Shown: positions 1 through 8,960, numbered from the stretch's first letter. The stretch is 64,000 nt of DNA from CAVPWP01 sp963709395 (GCA_963709395.1 CAVPWP010000001.1:322206-386205); one strand, 5' to 3'. Translations and numbers: made by a program. The notes: a model not told the origin generated them from the sequence alone.

Positions 1-586
1 CGACCCGTTCGCGCGCGGGCCGCAGATCGCGCCGCAACCGGTCGTGCAGAAGGCGCAGTTCGCGCTCGGTGCCCGAGGCCAGATGAAGCGGCGCATCGGA
101 GTCCGCCAGCCGCAGAAGAAGATGCCCACCCGCCGGGGACCGCGCCCCGCGCTTGACATAGGCGCTGTCGATCTCGCGCATCGGCACACGCTGCAGAAGA
201 CGCTCGGCCCCGCGCCGGTCGCGTTCGGTCACGCGCAACTCACGCCGCACGGTGTCCACCTGCACCTCGACCCGCGCCTCGCGGACGACCGCATGGAAGC
301 AGGCAAGTCCGCCGGCAAGCAGGGCCGCCGTGAGGACCACCTTGATCACGATGAGGTCGGCGGCGAGAAGCGACCCCGGCATCAGCCATTGGCCCAGCCC
401 CACCGCCACCAGCACCACCCCGGCGAACACCAGCAGGGCGTCCCGCAACAGCCTGCGGTCGGCAACGGTTTCGCGTTCCCGAATGATATAGCCCCAGTGG
501 GTTTCCCTCACCATGAGCGCCAAGGCGCCATCGGCCCCCGGCTCCCCGAGATCGCTCATCGCGTTCATCGTCTCTGACCCCGTCAT
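1..586 (-). CDS. Membrane protein with two helices, 3' end outside the window
   Basis: An open frame of about 195 codons runs leftward off the window edge. Residues about 49-68 (LLVFAGVVLVAVGLGQWLM) and 76-97 (IVIKVVLTAALLAGGLACF) look like two membrane helices. The following part is soluble and rich in Arg and Glu, with a VQVDTVRRELRVTERD stretch. The start at 586 is preceded by a GAGGG motif; in-frame ATGs at 568 and 559 are alternatives without a clear ribosome site. It is divergent from rpsF. I do not recognise a family, so the function is unknown. Codon use is normal for the window. Confidence 0.7.
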   Translation of the reverse strand, partial: MTGSETMNAMSDLGEPGADGALALMVRETHWGYIIRERETVADRRLLRDALLVFAGVVLVAVGLGQWLMPGSLLAADLIVIKVVLTAALLAGGLACFHAVVREARVEVQVDTVRRELRVTERDRRGAERLLQRVPMREIDSAYVKRGARSPAGGHLLLRLADSDAPLHLASGTERELRLLHDRLRRDLRPARERV

Positions 587-860
587 CCCGTTTACCCTCA
601 CAGAGAACGACGCGAAATTGTCGAGAATGGGACGCGCCGGCATCTTTTTCCGGGCCGGGACTCTGCGCCATCGGGACGCGTCCTGCCCGGACGGCGCGTT
701 GTCCTGCCCGGGCGGCCGCCAGCGCTTGCGCCCGGGCGCAGGGCGTGTATAAGGCCCCGTCCTTCCGCTGATCCTTTGATCGGCGCGCCCTCTCGTGGAC
801 GGGAAGCGGAAGGTGAAACGCCCGTCCTATGAAGCGCGCCCGGATAGAAATGGAGACCAC

Positions 861-1307
861 ATGCCGCTTTACGAGCATGTCTTTATCTCGCGTCAGGACC
901 TGTCCAACACGCAGGCCGAGGGGCTCATCGAACATTTCGGCACCGTCCTCGCGGACAACGGCGGCCAGGTCGTCGAAAGCGAGTACTGGGGCGTCAAGAC
1001 GATGGCCTACAAGATCAACAAGAACCGCAAGGGGCATTACGCCTATCTTCGGACCGACGCGCCCGCGCCGGCCGTTCAGGAGATGGAGCGCCTGATGCGC
1101 CTGCATGACGACGTGATGCGTATTCTCACCGTCAAGGTCGACGCGCATGAAGAGGGCCCGTCGGCCCAGATGCGCCGCTCGGACGACCGTGATCGCGGGG
1201 ATCGTGGGGATCGTGGTGACCGCGGCCCCCGTGGGGATCGTGGCGACCGCGGCGATCGTGGAGACCGCGGCGATCGCGACCGCGGTGGCGAAGATCGTCG
1301 GCGCTGA
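861..1307 (+). CDS. rpsF: 30S ribosomal protein S6 with RGD-repeat tail
   Basis: S6 binds S18 and the central domain of 16S rRNA in the small subunit. The first ~100 residues are canonical: MPLYEHVFISRQD at the start, then a stretch with YWGVKTMAYKINKNRKGHY. The ATG at 861 follows GGAGACC; upstream in-frame starts would add non-conserved sequence. The protein is 148 residues, longer than the roughly 95-135 usual for the family, because the last ~40 residues are a low-complexity tail built from repeated Arg-Gly-Asp units. It is the first gene of the rpsF-rpsR-rplI operon. Confidence 0.97.
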   Translation: MPLYEHVFISRQDLSNTQAEGLIEHFGTVLADNGGQVVESEYWGVKTMAYKINKNRKGHYAYLRTDAPAPAVQEMERLMRLHDDVMRILTVKVDAHEEGPSAQMRRSDDRDRGDRGDRGDRGPRGDRGDRGDRGDRGDRDRGGEDRRR

Positions 1308-1328
1308 GATAGGGAAAGGATAAGCATC

Positions 1329-1556
1329 ATGGCAACCAAACCGTTTTTCCGCCGCCGCAAGGTCTGCCCCTTCTCGGGCGACAACGCGCCGAAGATCGAC
1401 TACAAGGACACCCGTCTTCTGCAGCGCTACATCTCCGAGCGCGGCAAGATCGTGCCCTCGCGCATCACCGCAGTCTCGGCCAAGAAGCAGCGTGAACTGG
1501 CCCGCGCCATCAAGCGCGCCCGCTTCCTCGCCCTTCTGCCCTATGCCGTGAAATAA
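1329..1556 (+). CDS. rpsR: 30S ribosomal protein S18
   Basis: This 75-residue protein has the typical basic S18 sequence (FFRRRKVCPFSG, IDYKDTRLLQRYISERGKI, and the RELARAIKRARFLALLPY end). It sits 21 bases after rpsF and 10 bases before rplI, the standard order in Alphaproteobacteria. S18 forms a heterodimer with S6 on the platform of the 30S subunit. Start and length fit the family exactly. Confidence 0.98.
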   Translation: MATKPFFRRRKVCPFSGDNAPKIDYKDTRLLQRYISERGKIVPSRITAVSAKKQRELARAIKRARFLALLPYAVK

Positions 1557-1566
1557 GGAGGCGACC

Positions 1567-2197
1567 ATGCAAGTCATTCTACTGGAACGCGTCGCCAAGC
1601 TCGGCCAGATGGGCGAGGTCGTGACCGTCAAGGACGGCTACGCCCGCAACTTCCTTCTGCCGCAGAAAAAGGCGCTCTGGGCGTCCGAGGCCAATCTCAA
1701 GGCCTTCGAATCGCAGAAGGCCCAGCTCGAGGCGCGCAACCTCGAGACCAAGACCGAAGCCGAGGCCCTGGCCGACAAGCTCGACGGCCAGCGGTTCGTC
1801 GTGATCCGCTCGGCCTCGGACTCCGGCGCGCTCTACGGTTCGGTCACGCCGCGCGACGCCGCGGATGCCGCGACCGCCGCCGGCTTCTCGGTCGACCGCA
1901 AGCAGATCGTACTGACGCGGCCGATCAAGGAACTGGGGCTCCACACGCTCACCGTGGCGCTGCACCCCGAGGTCGAGGCCGAGATCGTCCTCAACGTCGC
2001 CCGCAGCTCGCGAAGAGGCCGAGCTTCAGGCCGCCGGCAAGTCGATCCAGGAACTCGCCGCCGAGGAAGAAGCCGCCGCCGAATTCGAGATCGCGGAACT
2101 CTTCGACGACATCGGTGCCGCCGGGCTGGACGAGGACGACCTGCGCGAGCGGTCGGCCGCCCCGGCAGAAGCGGAAGACGACGAGACGCAGCAGTAA
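1567..2197 (+). CDS. rplI: 50S ribosomal protein L9 (one frameshift in the sequence)
   Basis: L9 binds 23S rRNA at the base of the L1 stalk. The N-terminal domain is clear (MQVILLERVAKLGQMGEVV, GYARNFLLPQKKA), followed by the connecting helix and the C-terminal domain (LGLHTLTVALHPEVEAEIVLNV). Near 2005-2011 one extra base changes the frame; the C-terminus then continues as EEAELQAAGKSIQELAAEEE and ends DDETQQ at 2197. Removing one base gives about 209 residues, as expected for the longer alphaproteobacterial L9. The start has an AGGAGGCGACC ribosome site. The frameshift is most likely a sequence error. A hairpin terminator follows at 2224. Confidence 0.93.
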
Positions 2198-2223
2198 CGC
2201 TGCTCTCTTCGGTATGGAAAACG

Positions 2224-2249
2224 CGGCCGCCCTTACAGGGCGGCCGTTT
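2224..2249 (+). terminator. Rho-independent terminator of rpsF-rpsR-rplI
   Basis: A perfect 9-base-pair stem (CGGCCGCCC / GGGCGGCCG) with a TTACA loop is followed by TTTGCGTTTT, 26 bases after the rplI stop codon. Confidence 0.85.
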
Positions 2250-2317
2250 GCGTTTTGGCGCGGGCGCGAGGCACCGAAGAGACTTGTCCCCGCGGGAGCC
2301 AGACCGGCAAACGAAAC

Positions 2318-2343
2318 GGGGCCGCGCTGTCAAACGCGGCCCC
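2318..2343 (-). terminator. Hairpin terminator after tig
   Basis: The 9-base-pair stem GGGGCCGCG / CGCGGCCCC lies 21 bases beyond the tig stop codon. Read on the minus strand it is followed by a short GTTTCG tract. The T-run is weak, but position and stem fit a terminator between the convergent rplI and tig units. Confidence 0.65.
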
Positions 2344-2364
2344 AAATGTTCCCGAAGTCTGGTT

Positions 2365-3696
2365 TTATTCGTCGTCCAGCGCCTCTACAGCCTTCTGGAG
2401 GTCGTCTTTCGACACGGTCTTCTCGGTCACCTCGACCATGCTGAAGATGTAATCGACGACCTTGTCCTCGAAGAGAGGCGCCTGAATCTGCTGGCGCATC
2501 TGCGGGTTCTTCTGCACGAATTCGAAGAACTGCCGTTCCTGACCGGGATACTGCCGTGCCTGGGTCAGCACCGCCTGCGTCATCTCGGCGTCGGTGACGG
2601 TGATCTCTTCCTTGCGGCCCAGTTCGGCCAGAAGAAGCCCAAGCCGCACCCGGCGCTCGGCCAGGGTCTTGTGCTCGTCCGTCGGCTCGATCTCGGGGTG
2701 ATCGTGGCCCTGAACGTCGGGGTTGTCCTCGTGCCAGAGCTGATGCGCGATCTGCCCGGCTTCGGCCTCGACCAGCGAGGGCGGAAGCTCGAACGACACC
2801 GCCTTGTCCAGCGCGTCGAGAAGCTCGCGCTTCATGACCGCGCGCGCGGCGCCGGCATATTCCTGGCCCAGCCGTTCGGCGATCTGCGCCTTCAGACCCG
2901 CCAGATCCTCGGCGCCGTAGCGCTTGCCAAGCTCGTCGTCGATCGCCGCGGGGGCCGGCGCCTTCACCGCCTTCACGGTACAGGCGAAGACGGCCTCTTT
3001 CCCGGCAAGGTGTTCCGCGCCGTATTCGGCGGGGAAATTGACGGTCACCTCGACCTCGTCGCCGGCCTTCACGCCCACAAGCTGTTCCTCGAAGCCCGGG
3101 ATGAAGCTGCCCGATCCAAGCACCAGCGGATAGTCCTCGGCCGCGCCGCCCTCGAAGGCCTCGCCGCCGATCGACCCCTTGAAGTCGATGGTGACCTGAT
3201 CGCCGTCCTTGGCCTTCGAGCCCTTCTTGCGGTCCTCGAAGTGCTGGGCGTTCTCGGCCAGGTTCTGCAGCGCCTCGTCGATGGCGGCGTCGTCCGCCGC
3301 GACCACCAGCTTTTCGAGCTTGATGGACTTGAACGTCACCTCGGGAACCTCGGGAAGCGCCTCGTAGGTCATCTCGACCTCGATGTCGTCGCCTTCCTTC
3401 CAGTCCTCGTTGGTCATCTTGACGGCAGGCTGGACCGCCGGACGGTCGCCGCTTTCCTCGAAATGGCGGCTCATCGCTCCGTCGATGGTTTCCTGCATGG
3501 CTTCGCCCAGAAGACGCTGGCCGAACTGCTTTTTCAGAAGCGGCAGCGGGACCTTGCCCTTGCGGAACCCCTTCATCTCGATATCCGGCTGGGCCTCGGT
3601 CAGCTTCTCGGTGACCTTGGCGTCAAGCTCGGCGGCGGGCACCTTGATCTGGTAGCCGCGCTTGAGCCCTTCGTTCAGCGTTTCAGTGACCTGCAT
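2365..3696 (-). CDS. tig: Trigger factor, ribosome-associated chaperone and prolyl isomerase
   Basis: The 443-residue length is right for trigger factor. The N-terminal ribosome-binding domain carries the signature GFRKGKVPLPLLKKQFG at about residue 43-59. The FKBP-type isomerase domain follows (KDGDQVTIDFKGSIGGEAFEGG, about 160-180), then the C-terminal helical chaperone domain. The ATG at 3696 (MQVTETLNEG) was chosen over one 54 bases upstream because the protein family begins here and the upstream segment overlaps the tRNA-Leu gene. It acts at the polypeptide exit tunnel, docking on L23. It is convergent with rplI. Confidence 0.97.
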   Translation of the reverse strand: MQVTETLNEGLKRGYQIKVPAAELDAKVTEKLTEAQPDIEMKGFRKGKVPLPLLKKQFGQRLLGEAMQETIDGAMSRHFEESGDRPAVQPAVKMTNEDWKEGDDIEVEMTYEALPEVPEVTFKSIKLEKLVVAADDAAIDEALQNLAENAQHFEDRKKGSKAKDGDQVTIDFKGSIGGEAFEGGAAEDYPLVLGSGSFIPGFEEQLVGVKAGDEVEVTVNFPAEYGAEHLAGKEAVFACTVKAVKAPAPAAIDDELGKRYGAEDLAGLKAQIAERLGQEYAGAARAVMKRELLDALDKAVSFELPPSLVEAEAGQIAHQLWHEDNPDVQGHDHPEIEPTDEHKTLAERRVRLGLLLAELGRKEEITVTDAEMTQAVLTQARQYPGQERQFFEFVQKNPQMRQQIQAPLFEDKVVDYIFSMVEVTEKTVSKDDLQKAVEALDDE

Positions 3697-3723
3697 CTTT
3701 TCCGTCGTCCTTTTTCCCTCTGG

Positions 3724-3805
3724 TGCGGGTGGAGGGACTTGAACCCCCACGCCTTACGGCGCCAGAACCTAAATCTGGTGCGTCTACCAGTTCCGCCACA
3801 CCCGC
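3724..3805 (-). tRNA. tRNA-Leu (anticodon TAG)
   Basis: On the minus strand a 7-base-pair acceptor stem (GCGGGTG / CACCCGC) encloses a D-arm, an anticodon stem-loop CCAGA-TTTAGGT-TCTGG with anticodon TAG, a long variable arm as expected for leucine tRNAs, and a T-arm containing GGTTCAAGTCC. It lies directly upstream of tig. Confidence 0.96.
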
Positions 3806-4000
3806 AAACCTGCAAAAGCGGCCCATACCCGTTTCCGGGCCCGATCGTCGCCGGGGGCCGCTTTCGAAATCCGCGCCCTTCTAGCAAAGCTCATATGGGG
3901 ATGCGAGGGCAAAAACGCCCGAACAATTCTGCGTTAACGCATGCGCAGCCCTGCTGTATGTAGGGTGCAGCCGGAAACAAGGCGGGGCAAGGGCAGGCAC

Positions 4001-5066
4001 TTGGCATATTCCATCTGGATGCTCGAGAAGAGCAACATCACCGTGTCGGGCGGGCGGTCGCTCGACGGCATCACCCAGGGCGACGGCTCGCACCTTGTCG
4101 GGCAGACGATCACGCTGAACAACCGGGACTGGATCGAGACCCGGATCCGCGACAACGACGACAACTTCGACGACAACGATTCCAATCAGCGGCTCGAAGG
4201 GGCGCAGACGATCGACGGCACCCCCTATGCCAACAATACCGTCGTCGAAGCCGAATACACGCTTGTGCTGCTCGACCCGAACACCGGGCTCACCTACACC
4301 GTGATCGGCTACAACGTGAACAATTCCTCGCCCGCCTACGCGACGATCGAGGGGCTGGCCTTCGTCGGCGGACAGGGCGGCTTTCCGCCCCCCGGCGTGG
4401 CACTTCAGGTGGTGTCGGCCGCCGAAGGCCCGGGAAGCACCGGGCAGCCGCCGATCGATGCCGGCGACGTGGCCTTCCCGATCTGCTTTGCCGCGGGCAC
4501 GCTGATCGCCACGCCCGATGGCCCCCGCGCGGTCGAGACCTTGCGCCCCGGCATGGCCGTGCTGACCCGCGACCACGGCGCGCAGCCCCTGGCCTGGGTC
4601 GGCGTGACGCGGGTCGACGCCGCGCGGCTTGCCGCCCTGCCCGCCTTCCGCCCGGTGCGCATCCGTGCGGACGCCTTCGGACCCGGCCGCCCGGTCCGCG
4701 ACACCTGTCTCTCGCAGCAGCACCGCGTTCTGGTCACGGGCTGGCGGGCAGAGCTTCTGTTCGGCGAATCCGAGGTGCTTGTCGCCGCACGTCACCTCGT
4801 CGATGACGACAGGGTGACGATCGCCCATGATCTCGGCGGCATCACCTACGTCCACCTGATGTTCGACGGGCACCAGGTGGTCGACGCGAACGGGCTTGCG
4901 GCGGAAAGCTTCCTGCCCGGACCGCAGGCGGTCCTCGCCCTGGACCAGCGTCCTCAGGGACGAGATTCTGGCGCTGTTCCCCGAACTGGCCGAGGATGCT
5001 GAGACGGGTCCGCGGCCGGCCCGCGCACTTCTGCGCGGCTGGGAAGGCGCGATGCTGTCGTCCTGA
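4001..5066 (+). CDS. Hint-domain secreted-type protein (one frameshift near the end)
   Basis: The N-terminal half contains YSIWMLEKSNITVSGG and a beta-rich segment (DGITQGDGSHLVGQTITLN). The C-terminal half is a Hedgehog/intein (Hint) domain starting at CFAAGTLIATPDG, with LRPGMAVLTRDHG and a later QQHRVLVTG. Such proteins are common in Rhodobacteraceae and are thought to be exported; the Hint domain may self-cleave. A TTG at 4001 is the likeliest start because the family begins at this point; the nearest upstream ATG (3941) would add unrelated residues. One extra base near 4946-4950 shifts the frame; the corrected end reads RDEILALFPELAED..GAMLSS and stops at 5066 (about 354 residues). Confidence 0.85.
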
Positions 5067-5076
5067 CGACCCGGCC

Positions 5077-5943
5077 TCAAAGCCCCAGCGCGCGAAACAC
5101 CTTCGGCAGTTCTTCGGGCAGGTCCTCGGCCACAAGGCCGGGCCCGAAGGAGCGCGCCGCCTCGGCGTGAAGCCAGGCGGCGGTCGCCGCGGCCTCTTCC
5201 GGGACGAGGCCGCGCGCCAGCAGCCCTGCGATCAGCCCCGCCAGAACGTCCCCCGAGCCCGCCGTGGCAAGCCAGGGCGCGGCGGCGGCGCCGGTGGCGT
5301 CGCTGATCCAGGCCCGGCCGTCCGGCGCCGCGATCAGGGTGCGCGGCCCTTTCAGAAGCACGGTGCACCCCGCCCGGGCCGCCGCGGCACGCACCGCATC
5401 CGCCCGCGCCACACCATCCTGCGCCGCGTCGGAGGCCAGATCGGGAAACACCCGCCGGAACTCTCCCAGATGGGGGGTCAGCACGCAGGCTTCGTGCAGC
5501 ATGGCGAAGAGCACCTCGGGCGCGTCCTCGAAAACGGTCAGCGCATCGGCATCCACCACCGTGGCCCGCTCGGCGCCCAGCACGGCCTCGAGCTGCGCGA
5601 CCGCCGTCTCTCCGATCCCAAGGCCGGGGCCGAGGCAGACCGAGGTGATCCGCCCATCGGCGAGGATCTCGACCAGATCGTCGATCTCGGTTACCCCGCG
5701 CAGCATGATCGCATCAAGCCGGGCGGCGTTTTCGGTCAGCGCGTCGGCCGGACAGGCCAGCGTGACAAGCCCCGCGCCCACCCGAAGCGCCGCCCGGGCC
5801 GCCAGGCGCGCGGCCCCGCCCCGCCCCGGCCCACCCGCGAGCACAAGGGCATGGCCGTGATCGTACTTGTGCGCCTCGGGACGCTTGGCCAGCCGTGCGC
5901 ACAGCGCGGGACCGGCCGAAAGAACGGATGGTTCAGAATGCAT
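5077..5943 (-). CDS. nnrD: ADP-dependent (S)-NAD(P)H-hydrate dehydratase
   Basis: This ribokinase-fold enzyme dehydrates damaged NAD(P)HX back to NAD(P)H using ADP (or ATP in some relatives). Visible family features are HKYDHGHALVLAGGPGRGGAA near the N-terminus, LGPGLG, a VVDADALTVF segment, LTPHLGEFRRVF, and the nucleotide site TAGSGDVLAGLIAGLLARG near residue 237. The start MHSEPSVLS at 5943 is chosen; the upstream in-frame extension is encoded by an intergenic repeat and should be ignored. Many bacteria fuse this domain to the epimerase; here the two are separate genes in tandem. At 288 residues it is intact. Confidence 0.92.
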   Translation of the reverse strand: MHSEPSVLSAGPALCARLAKRPEAHKYDHGHALVLAGGPGRGGAARLAARAALRVGAGLVTLACPADALTENAARLDAIMLRGVTEIDDLVEILADGRITSVCLGPGLGIGETAVAQLEAVLGAERATVVDADALTVFEDAPEVLFAMLHEACVLTPHLGEFRRVFPDLASDAAQDGVARADAVRAAAARAGCTVLLKGPRTLIAAPDGRAWISDATGAAAAPWLATAGSGDVLAGLIAGLLARGLVPEEAAATAAWLHAEAARSFGPGLVAEDLPEELPKVFRALGL

Positions 5944-5947
5944 GCCT

Positions 5948-5982
5948 GCCTCCGGCAAAGGTATTTGGGGCCAGAAGAAAAG
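5948..5982 (-). repeat. Intergenic 3'-flank repeat, copy A
   Basis: Read on the minus strand, this starts 25 bases after the nnrE stop and reads CTTTTCTTCTGGCCCCAAAT then ACCTTTGCCGGAGGC. It matches the copies at 17841, 29586 and 37361. Confidence 0.75.
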
Positions 5983-6006
5983 GGACACCGCAGGGACGTG
6001 GCCAGA

Positions 6007-6742
6007 TCATCGGGCGCCCTCCTCCGGATCGTCCCAGGGCCCCAGGCCGATATCCTTGACCACGACATGCCCGCAAAGCGGCCGGCCCCTCTCCCAGGAC
6101 GTGACCGCGCTTGCGGCGGTGGAAGGTGACCGTCAGGTTGGCTGCAGCCGCCCCCTGGCCACCATGTGCCGGCACAAGGACGCGGCCCGTATCGGTATCG
6201 AGCCCCGACGGCAGATCGACCGCCACGACGACCGGTGCTGCACCGCCCACGCCCGGCCCGGCATGCAGCGCCGCGGCATCGGCAAGGTCGGTGAGAATCA
6301 GCGACAGATCCTCCAGCGGACGCGTCAGCCCCGTGCCGAAAAGCGCGTCCACCACGAGGTCGCAGTCCCATTCACGGCGCACCTCGAATTCGAAGATACC
6401 CATGACGCGGCCCGACTCCGCCCAGCGGAGGTAGTTCGTCCGGGCGTCCGGCGGCAGTCGGGTGGGGTCGCCGTAGAGGTAGACCTCGACCTCCCAGCCC
6501 CTGTCCTTGAGAAGCCGCGCCACGACAAAGCCATCGCCGCCATTGTTGCCGGGACCACATAGGACGACCGCGCGACGGCGTTCGCCGGGTCGCCGCCTGT
6601 CCAGCCTCGGCCATTCCTCGAACAGCGCATCGACCACGCCGCGCCCGGCCCGCTCCATCAGCTCAAGACCGGTCACGCCGCCCCCGTCGATCGCCGCACG
6701 TTCGATGGCGCGCATCCGCTCTGCGGTAAGTTCGTCGGCCAT
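6007..6742 (-). CDS. nnrE: NAD(P)H-hydrate epimerase (one frameshift)
   Basis: The YjeF N-terminal domain epimerises (R)- to (S)-NAD(P)HX, feeding nnrD downstream. Features seen are ELMERAGRGVVDALFE, the CGPGNNGGDGFVVARLL loop near residue 58-74, DALFGTGLTRPL, and AVDLPSGLDTDTG. Near 6078-6083 one extra base disturbs the frame; restored, the end reads CGHVVVKDIGLGPWDDPEE and stops at 6007, giving about 244 residues. The start at 6742 (MADELTAERM) is preceded by AAAGG; an ATG 30 bases further upstream is the alternative. It is divergent from glnB. Confidence 0.88.
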
Positions 6743-6781
6743 GCCACTCACCTTTTCATTTTGCACAGGCATGAAGCGCTC

Positions 6782-6798
6782 TGCACAGTTTTTGTGCA
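6782..6798. promoter_or_regulatory. NtrC-type operator upstream of glnB-glnA
   Basis: The 17-base dyad TGCACAGTTTTTGTGCA matches the NtrC consensus (TGCAC-N7-GTGCA) in spacing and both half sites. It lies 107 bases before the glnB ATG and 40 bases before the divergent nnrE start. NtrC control of glnB-glnA is established in Rhodobacter and enterics; use of the site here is inferred. Confidence 0.8.
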
Positions 6799-6905
6799 TT
6801 GCCGGAGGAATCCAGCCCTGCCATCCGATCGACCCACCCTACCGAATTGTCGCCGCTTCCGGGAAGTGGTCTCACCCCGGAGAACGCGCCAAAGGGAGAG
6901 AAGGC

Positions 6906-7244
6906 ATGAAGAAGGTCGAGGCGATCATCAAGCCGTTCAAGCTTGATGAGGTCAAGGAGGCGCTTCAGGACATCGGCGTTCAGGGTCTGAGCGTGCTCGA
7001 GGTCAAGGGATTCGGGCGGCAGAAGGGTCATACGGAACTCTACCGCGGCGCCGAATATGTCGTCGACTTCCTGCCCAAGGTGAAGATCGAGGTGGTGCTG
7101 GCCGACGATCAGGTCGATGCCGCCATCGAGGCCATCGTCGCCGCGGCCAAGACCGACAAGATCGGCGACGGCAAGATCTTCGTCACCCCCGTCGAACAGG
7201 CGCTGCGCATCCGGACCGGCGAGACCGGCGAAGACGCACTCTGA
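6906..7244 (+). CDS. glnB: Nitrogen regulatory protein PII
   Basis: This 112-residue PII signal protein senses 2-oxoglutarate and ATP/ADP and controls NtrB, the adenylyltransferase for glutamine synthetase, and other partners. The start MKKVEAIIKPFKLDEVKEAL is canonical. The T-loop RGAEYVVDFLPK carries Tyr51, the uridylylation site. The C-terminal segment GDGKIFVTPVEQALRIRTGE is also standard. The ATG at 6906 follows GGGAGAGAAGGC. It lies 42 bases upstream of glnA, forming the usual glnBA operon, with an NtrC site upstream. Confidence 0.97.
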   Translation: MKKVEAIIKPFKLDEVKEALQDIGVQGLSVLEVKGFGRQKGHTELYRGAEYVVDFLPKVKIEVVLADDQVDAAIEAIVAAAKTDKIGDGKIFVTPVEQALRIRTGETGEDAL

Positions 7245-7286
7245 ACATACTCACACGAACACGAAACAGAAGAAAGAAGGTCTCAT

Positions 7287-8693
7287 ATGAGCAACGCAGA
7301 CGTTCTCAAGATGATCAAGGACGAAGACGTCGAATATGTCGACATCCGTTTCACCGACCCGCGCGGCAAGCTGCAGCACGTGACGGTGATGGCCGATCAG
7401 GTCGACGAGGATTTCCTCGACGAAGGCTTCATGTTCGACGGCTCGTCGATCGCGGGCTGGAAGTCGATCGACCAGTCCGACATGAAGCTGATGCCCGACA
7501 CATCGTCGGTCTACATGGATCCGTTCTACGCCGAAAAGACGATGGCGATCCATTGCACCGTGGTCGAGCCCGACACCGGCGAACCCTATGACCGCGACCC
7601 GCGCGGCACCGCCGAGAAGGCCGAGGCCTATCTCAAGTCCAGCGGGATCGGCGACACCGCCTTCTTCGGCCCCGAGGCCGAGTTCTTCCTGTTCGACGAC
7701 GTCCGCTTCTCGGTCTCGATCAACAAGGTGTCCTACGAGGTCGACGCGCTTGATGCGTCCTGGAACACCGACACCGAATACGAGATGGGCAACATGGGTC
7801 ACCGTCCCGGCGTCAAGGGCGGCTATTTCCCCGTCGGCCCGATCGACGACGGCCAGGACATCCGCTCGGAAATGCTGTCGACGATGAAGCGCATCGGCAT
7901 GAAGGTCGACAAGCACCACCACGAGGTGGCGTCCTGCCAGCACGAGCTTGGCCTGATCTTCAGCTCGCTGACCAAGCAGGCCGACGAGATCCAGAAGTAC
8001 AAGTACGTCATCCACAACGTGGCCCATGCCTACGGCAAGTCGGCCACCTTCATGCCCAAGCCCATCGCGGGCGACAACGGCACCGGGATGCACGTCAACA
8101 TGTCGATCTGGAAGGACGGCAAGCCGCTTTTCGCGGGCGACAAGTATGCCGATCTCTCGGACGAGGCGCTGTTCTTCATCGGCGGCATCCTCAAGCACGC
8201 CAAGGCGCTCAACGCCTTCACCAACCCCTCGACCAACAGCTACAAGCGTCTGATCCCGGGCTTCGAGGCCCCGGTTCTGCGCGCCTACTCGGCCCGCAAC
8301 CGCTCGGGCTGCGTCCGGATCCCGTGGGCGGAATCGCCGAAGGCCAAGCGCGTCGAGGCCCGCTTCCCCGACCCGGCGGCAAACCCCTACCTCGCCTTCT
8401 CGGCGCTGCTGATGGCCGGTCTCGACGGGATCCAGAACAAGATCCACCCGGGCGAGGCGATGGACAAGGACCTCTACGATCTGCCGCCGGAAGAGCTCGA
8501 AGGCATCCCGACCGTCTGCGCGTCGCTGCGCGAGGCGATGGAAGAGCTCGAGGCCGACATGGACTTCCTGCTCAAGGGCGACGTGTTCACCAAGGACCAG
8601 ATCGAAGGCTACATGGCGCTCAAGTGGGAAGAGATCTACGCCTACGAGCACACGCCGCACCCGATCGAGTTCAAGATGTACTACAGCTGCTGA
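7287..8693 (+). CDS. glnA: Glutamine synthetase type I
   Basis: The enzyme makes glutamine from glutamate, ammonia and ATP as a dodecamer in the cytoplasm. The 468-residue length is typical. Visible motifs are FMFDGSSIAGW (about residue 49-59), GPEAEFFLFDD (about 128), the ATP-binding region around KPIAGDNGTGMHVNMSIW, NRSGCVRIPW, and the adenylylation loop KDLYDLPPEE with the modified tyrosine at about residue 397. This shows it is the GSI-beta type controlled by GlnE, with PII from the adjacent gene. AGAAAGAAGG lies upstream of the ATG, and a strong terminator follows. Confidence 0.98.
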   Translation: MSNADVLKMIKDEDVEYVDIRFTDPRGKLQHVTVMADQVDEDFLDEGFMFDGSSIAGWKSIDQSDMKLMPDTSSVYMDPFYAEKTMAIHCTVVEPDTGEPYDRDPRGTAEKAEAYLKSSGIGDTAFFGPEAEFFLFDDVRFSVSINKVSYEVDALDASWNTDTEYEMGNMGHRPGVKGGYFPVGPIDDGQDIRSEMLSTMKRIGMKVDKHHHEVASCQHELGLIFSSLTKQADEIQKYKYVIHNVAHAYGKSATFMPKPIAGDNGTGMHVNMSIWKDGKPLFAGDKYADLSDEALFFIGGILKHAKALNAFTNPSTNSYKRLIPGFEAPVLRAYSARNRSGCVRIPWAESPKAKRVEARFPDPAANPYLAFSALLMAGLDGIQNKIHPGEAMDKDLYDLPPEELEGIPTVCASLREAMEELEADMDFLLKGDVFTKDQIEGYMALKWEEIYAYEHTPHPIEFKMYYSC

Positions 8694-8717
8694 CCTCCTC
8701 CCTCAGGCAGCCGTTGG

Positions 8718-8744
8718 AAGGGCGCCCCGCTTGGGCGCCCTTTT
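8718..8744 (+). terminator. Rho-independent terminator of glnB-glnA
   Basis: A perfect 10-base-pair stem (AAGGGCGCCC / GGGCGCCCTT) with a CGCTT loop runs into TTTTCC, 24 bases after the glnA stop. Confidence 0.92.
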
Positions 8745-8960
8745 CCTTTGCCGGATCCGACTCGTCAGGCCGGAGCCGGCGTCCATGGGGCGGTGCGCGA
8801 AGAACCGCCGGTCACTGTTCCTTCATCGTGGACAATGATCCGGATTAATCGACATCGTCCTTATATCGCGCGTGAATTGCCCCGGGCCAATCCGGTTCGG
8901 CCCAACAATTTCCACATTCTTCGGCGATCTTGTCTGCACGAGCAGCAAGGAAACCAGAAA

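Noticed and set aside
1177..1304. Direct repeats that could suggest a CRISPR array
   Set aside because: The units are too short, have no spacers, and are coding repeats of the S6 tail.
1567..3963. Open frame of 798 codons beginning with L9
   Set aside because: Only the first ~145 codons are L9; the rest is antisense to tig, reached through the one-base shift near 2008.
7251..8660. Minus-strand frame of 469 codons opposite glnA
   Set aside because: Antisense shadow of a highly conserved gene in high-GC DNA.
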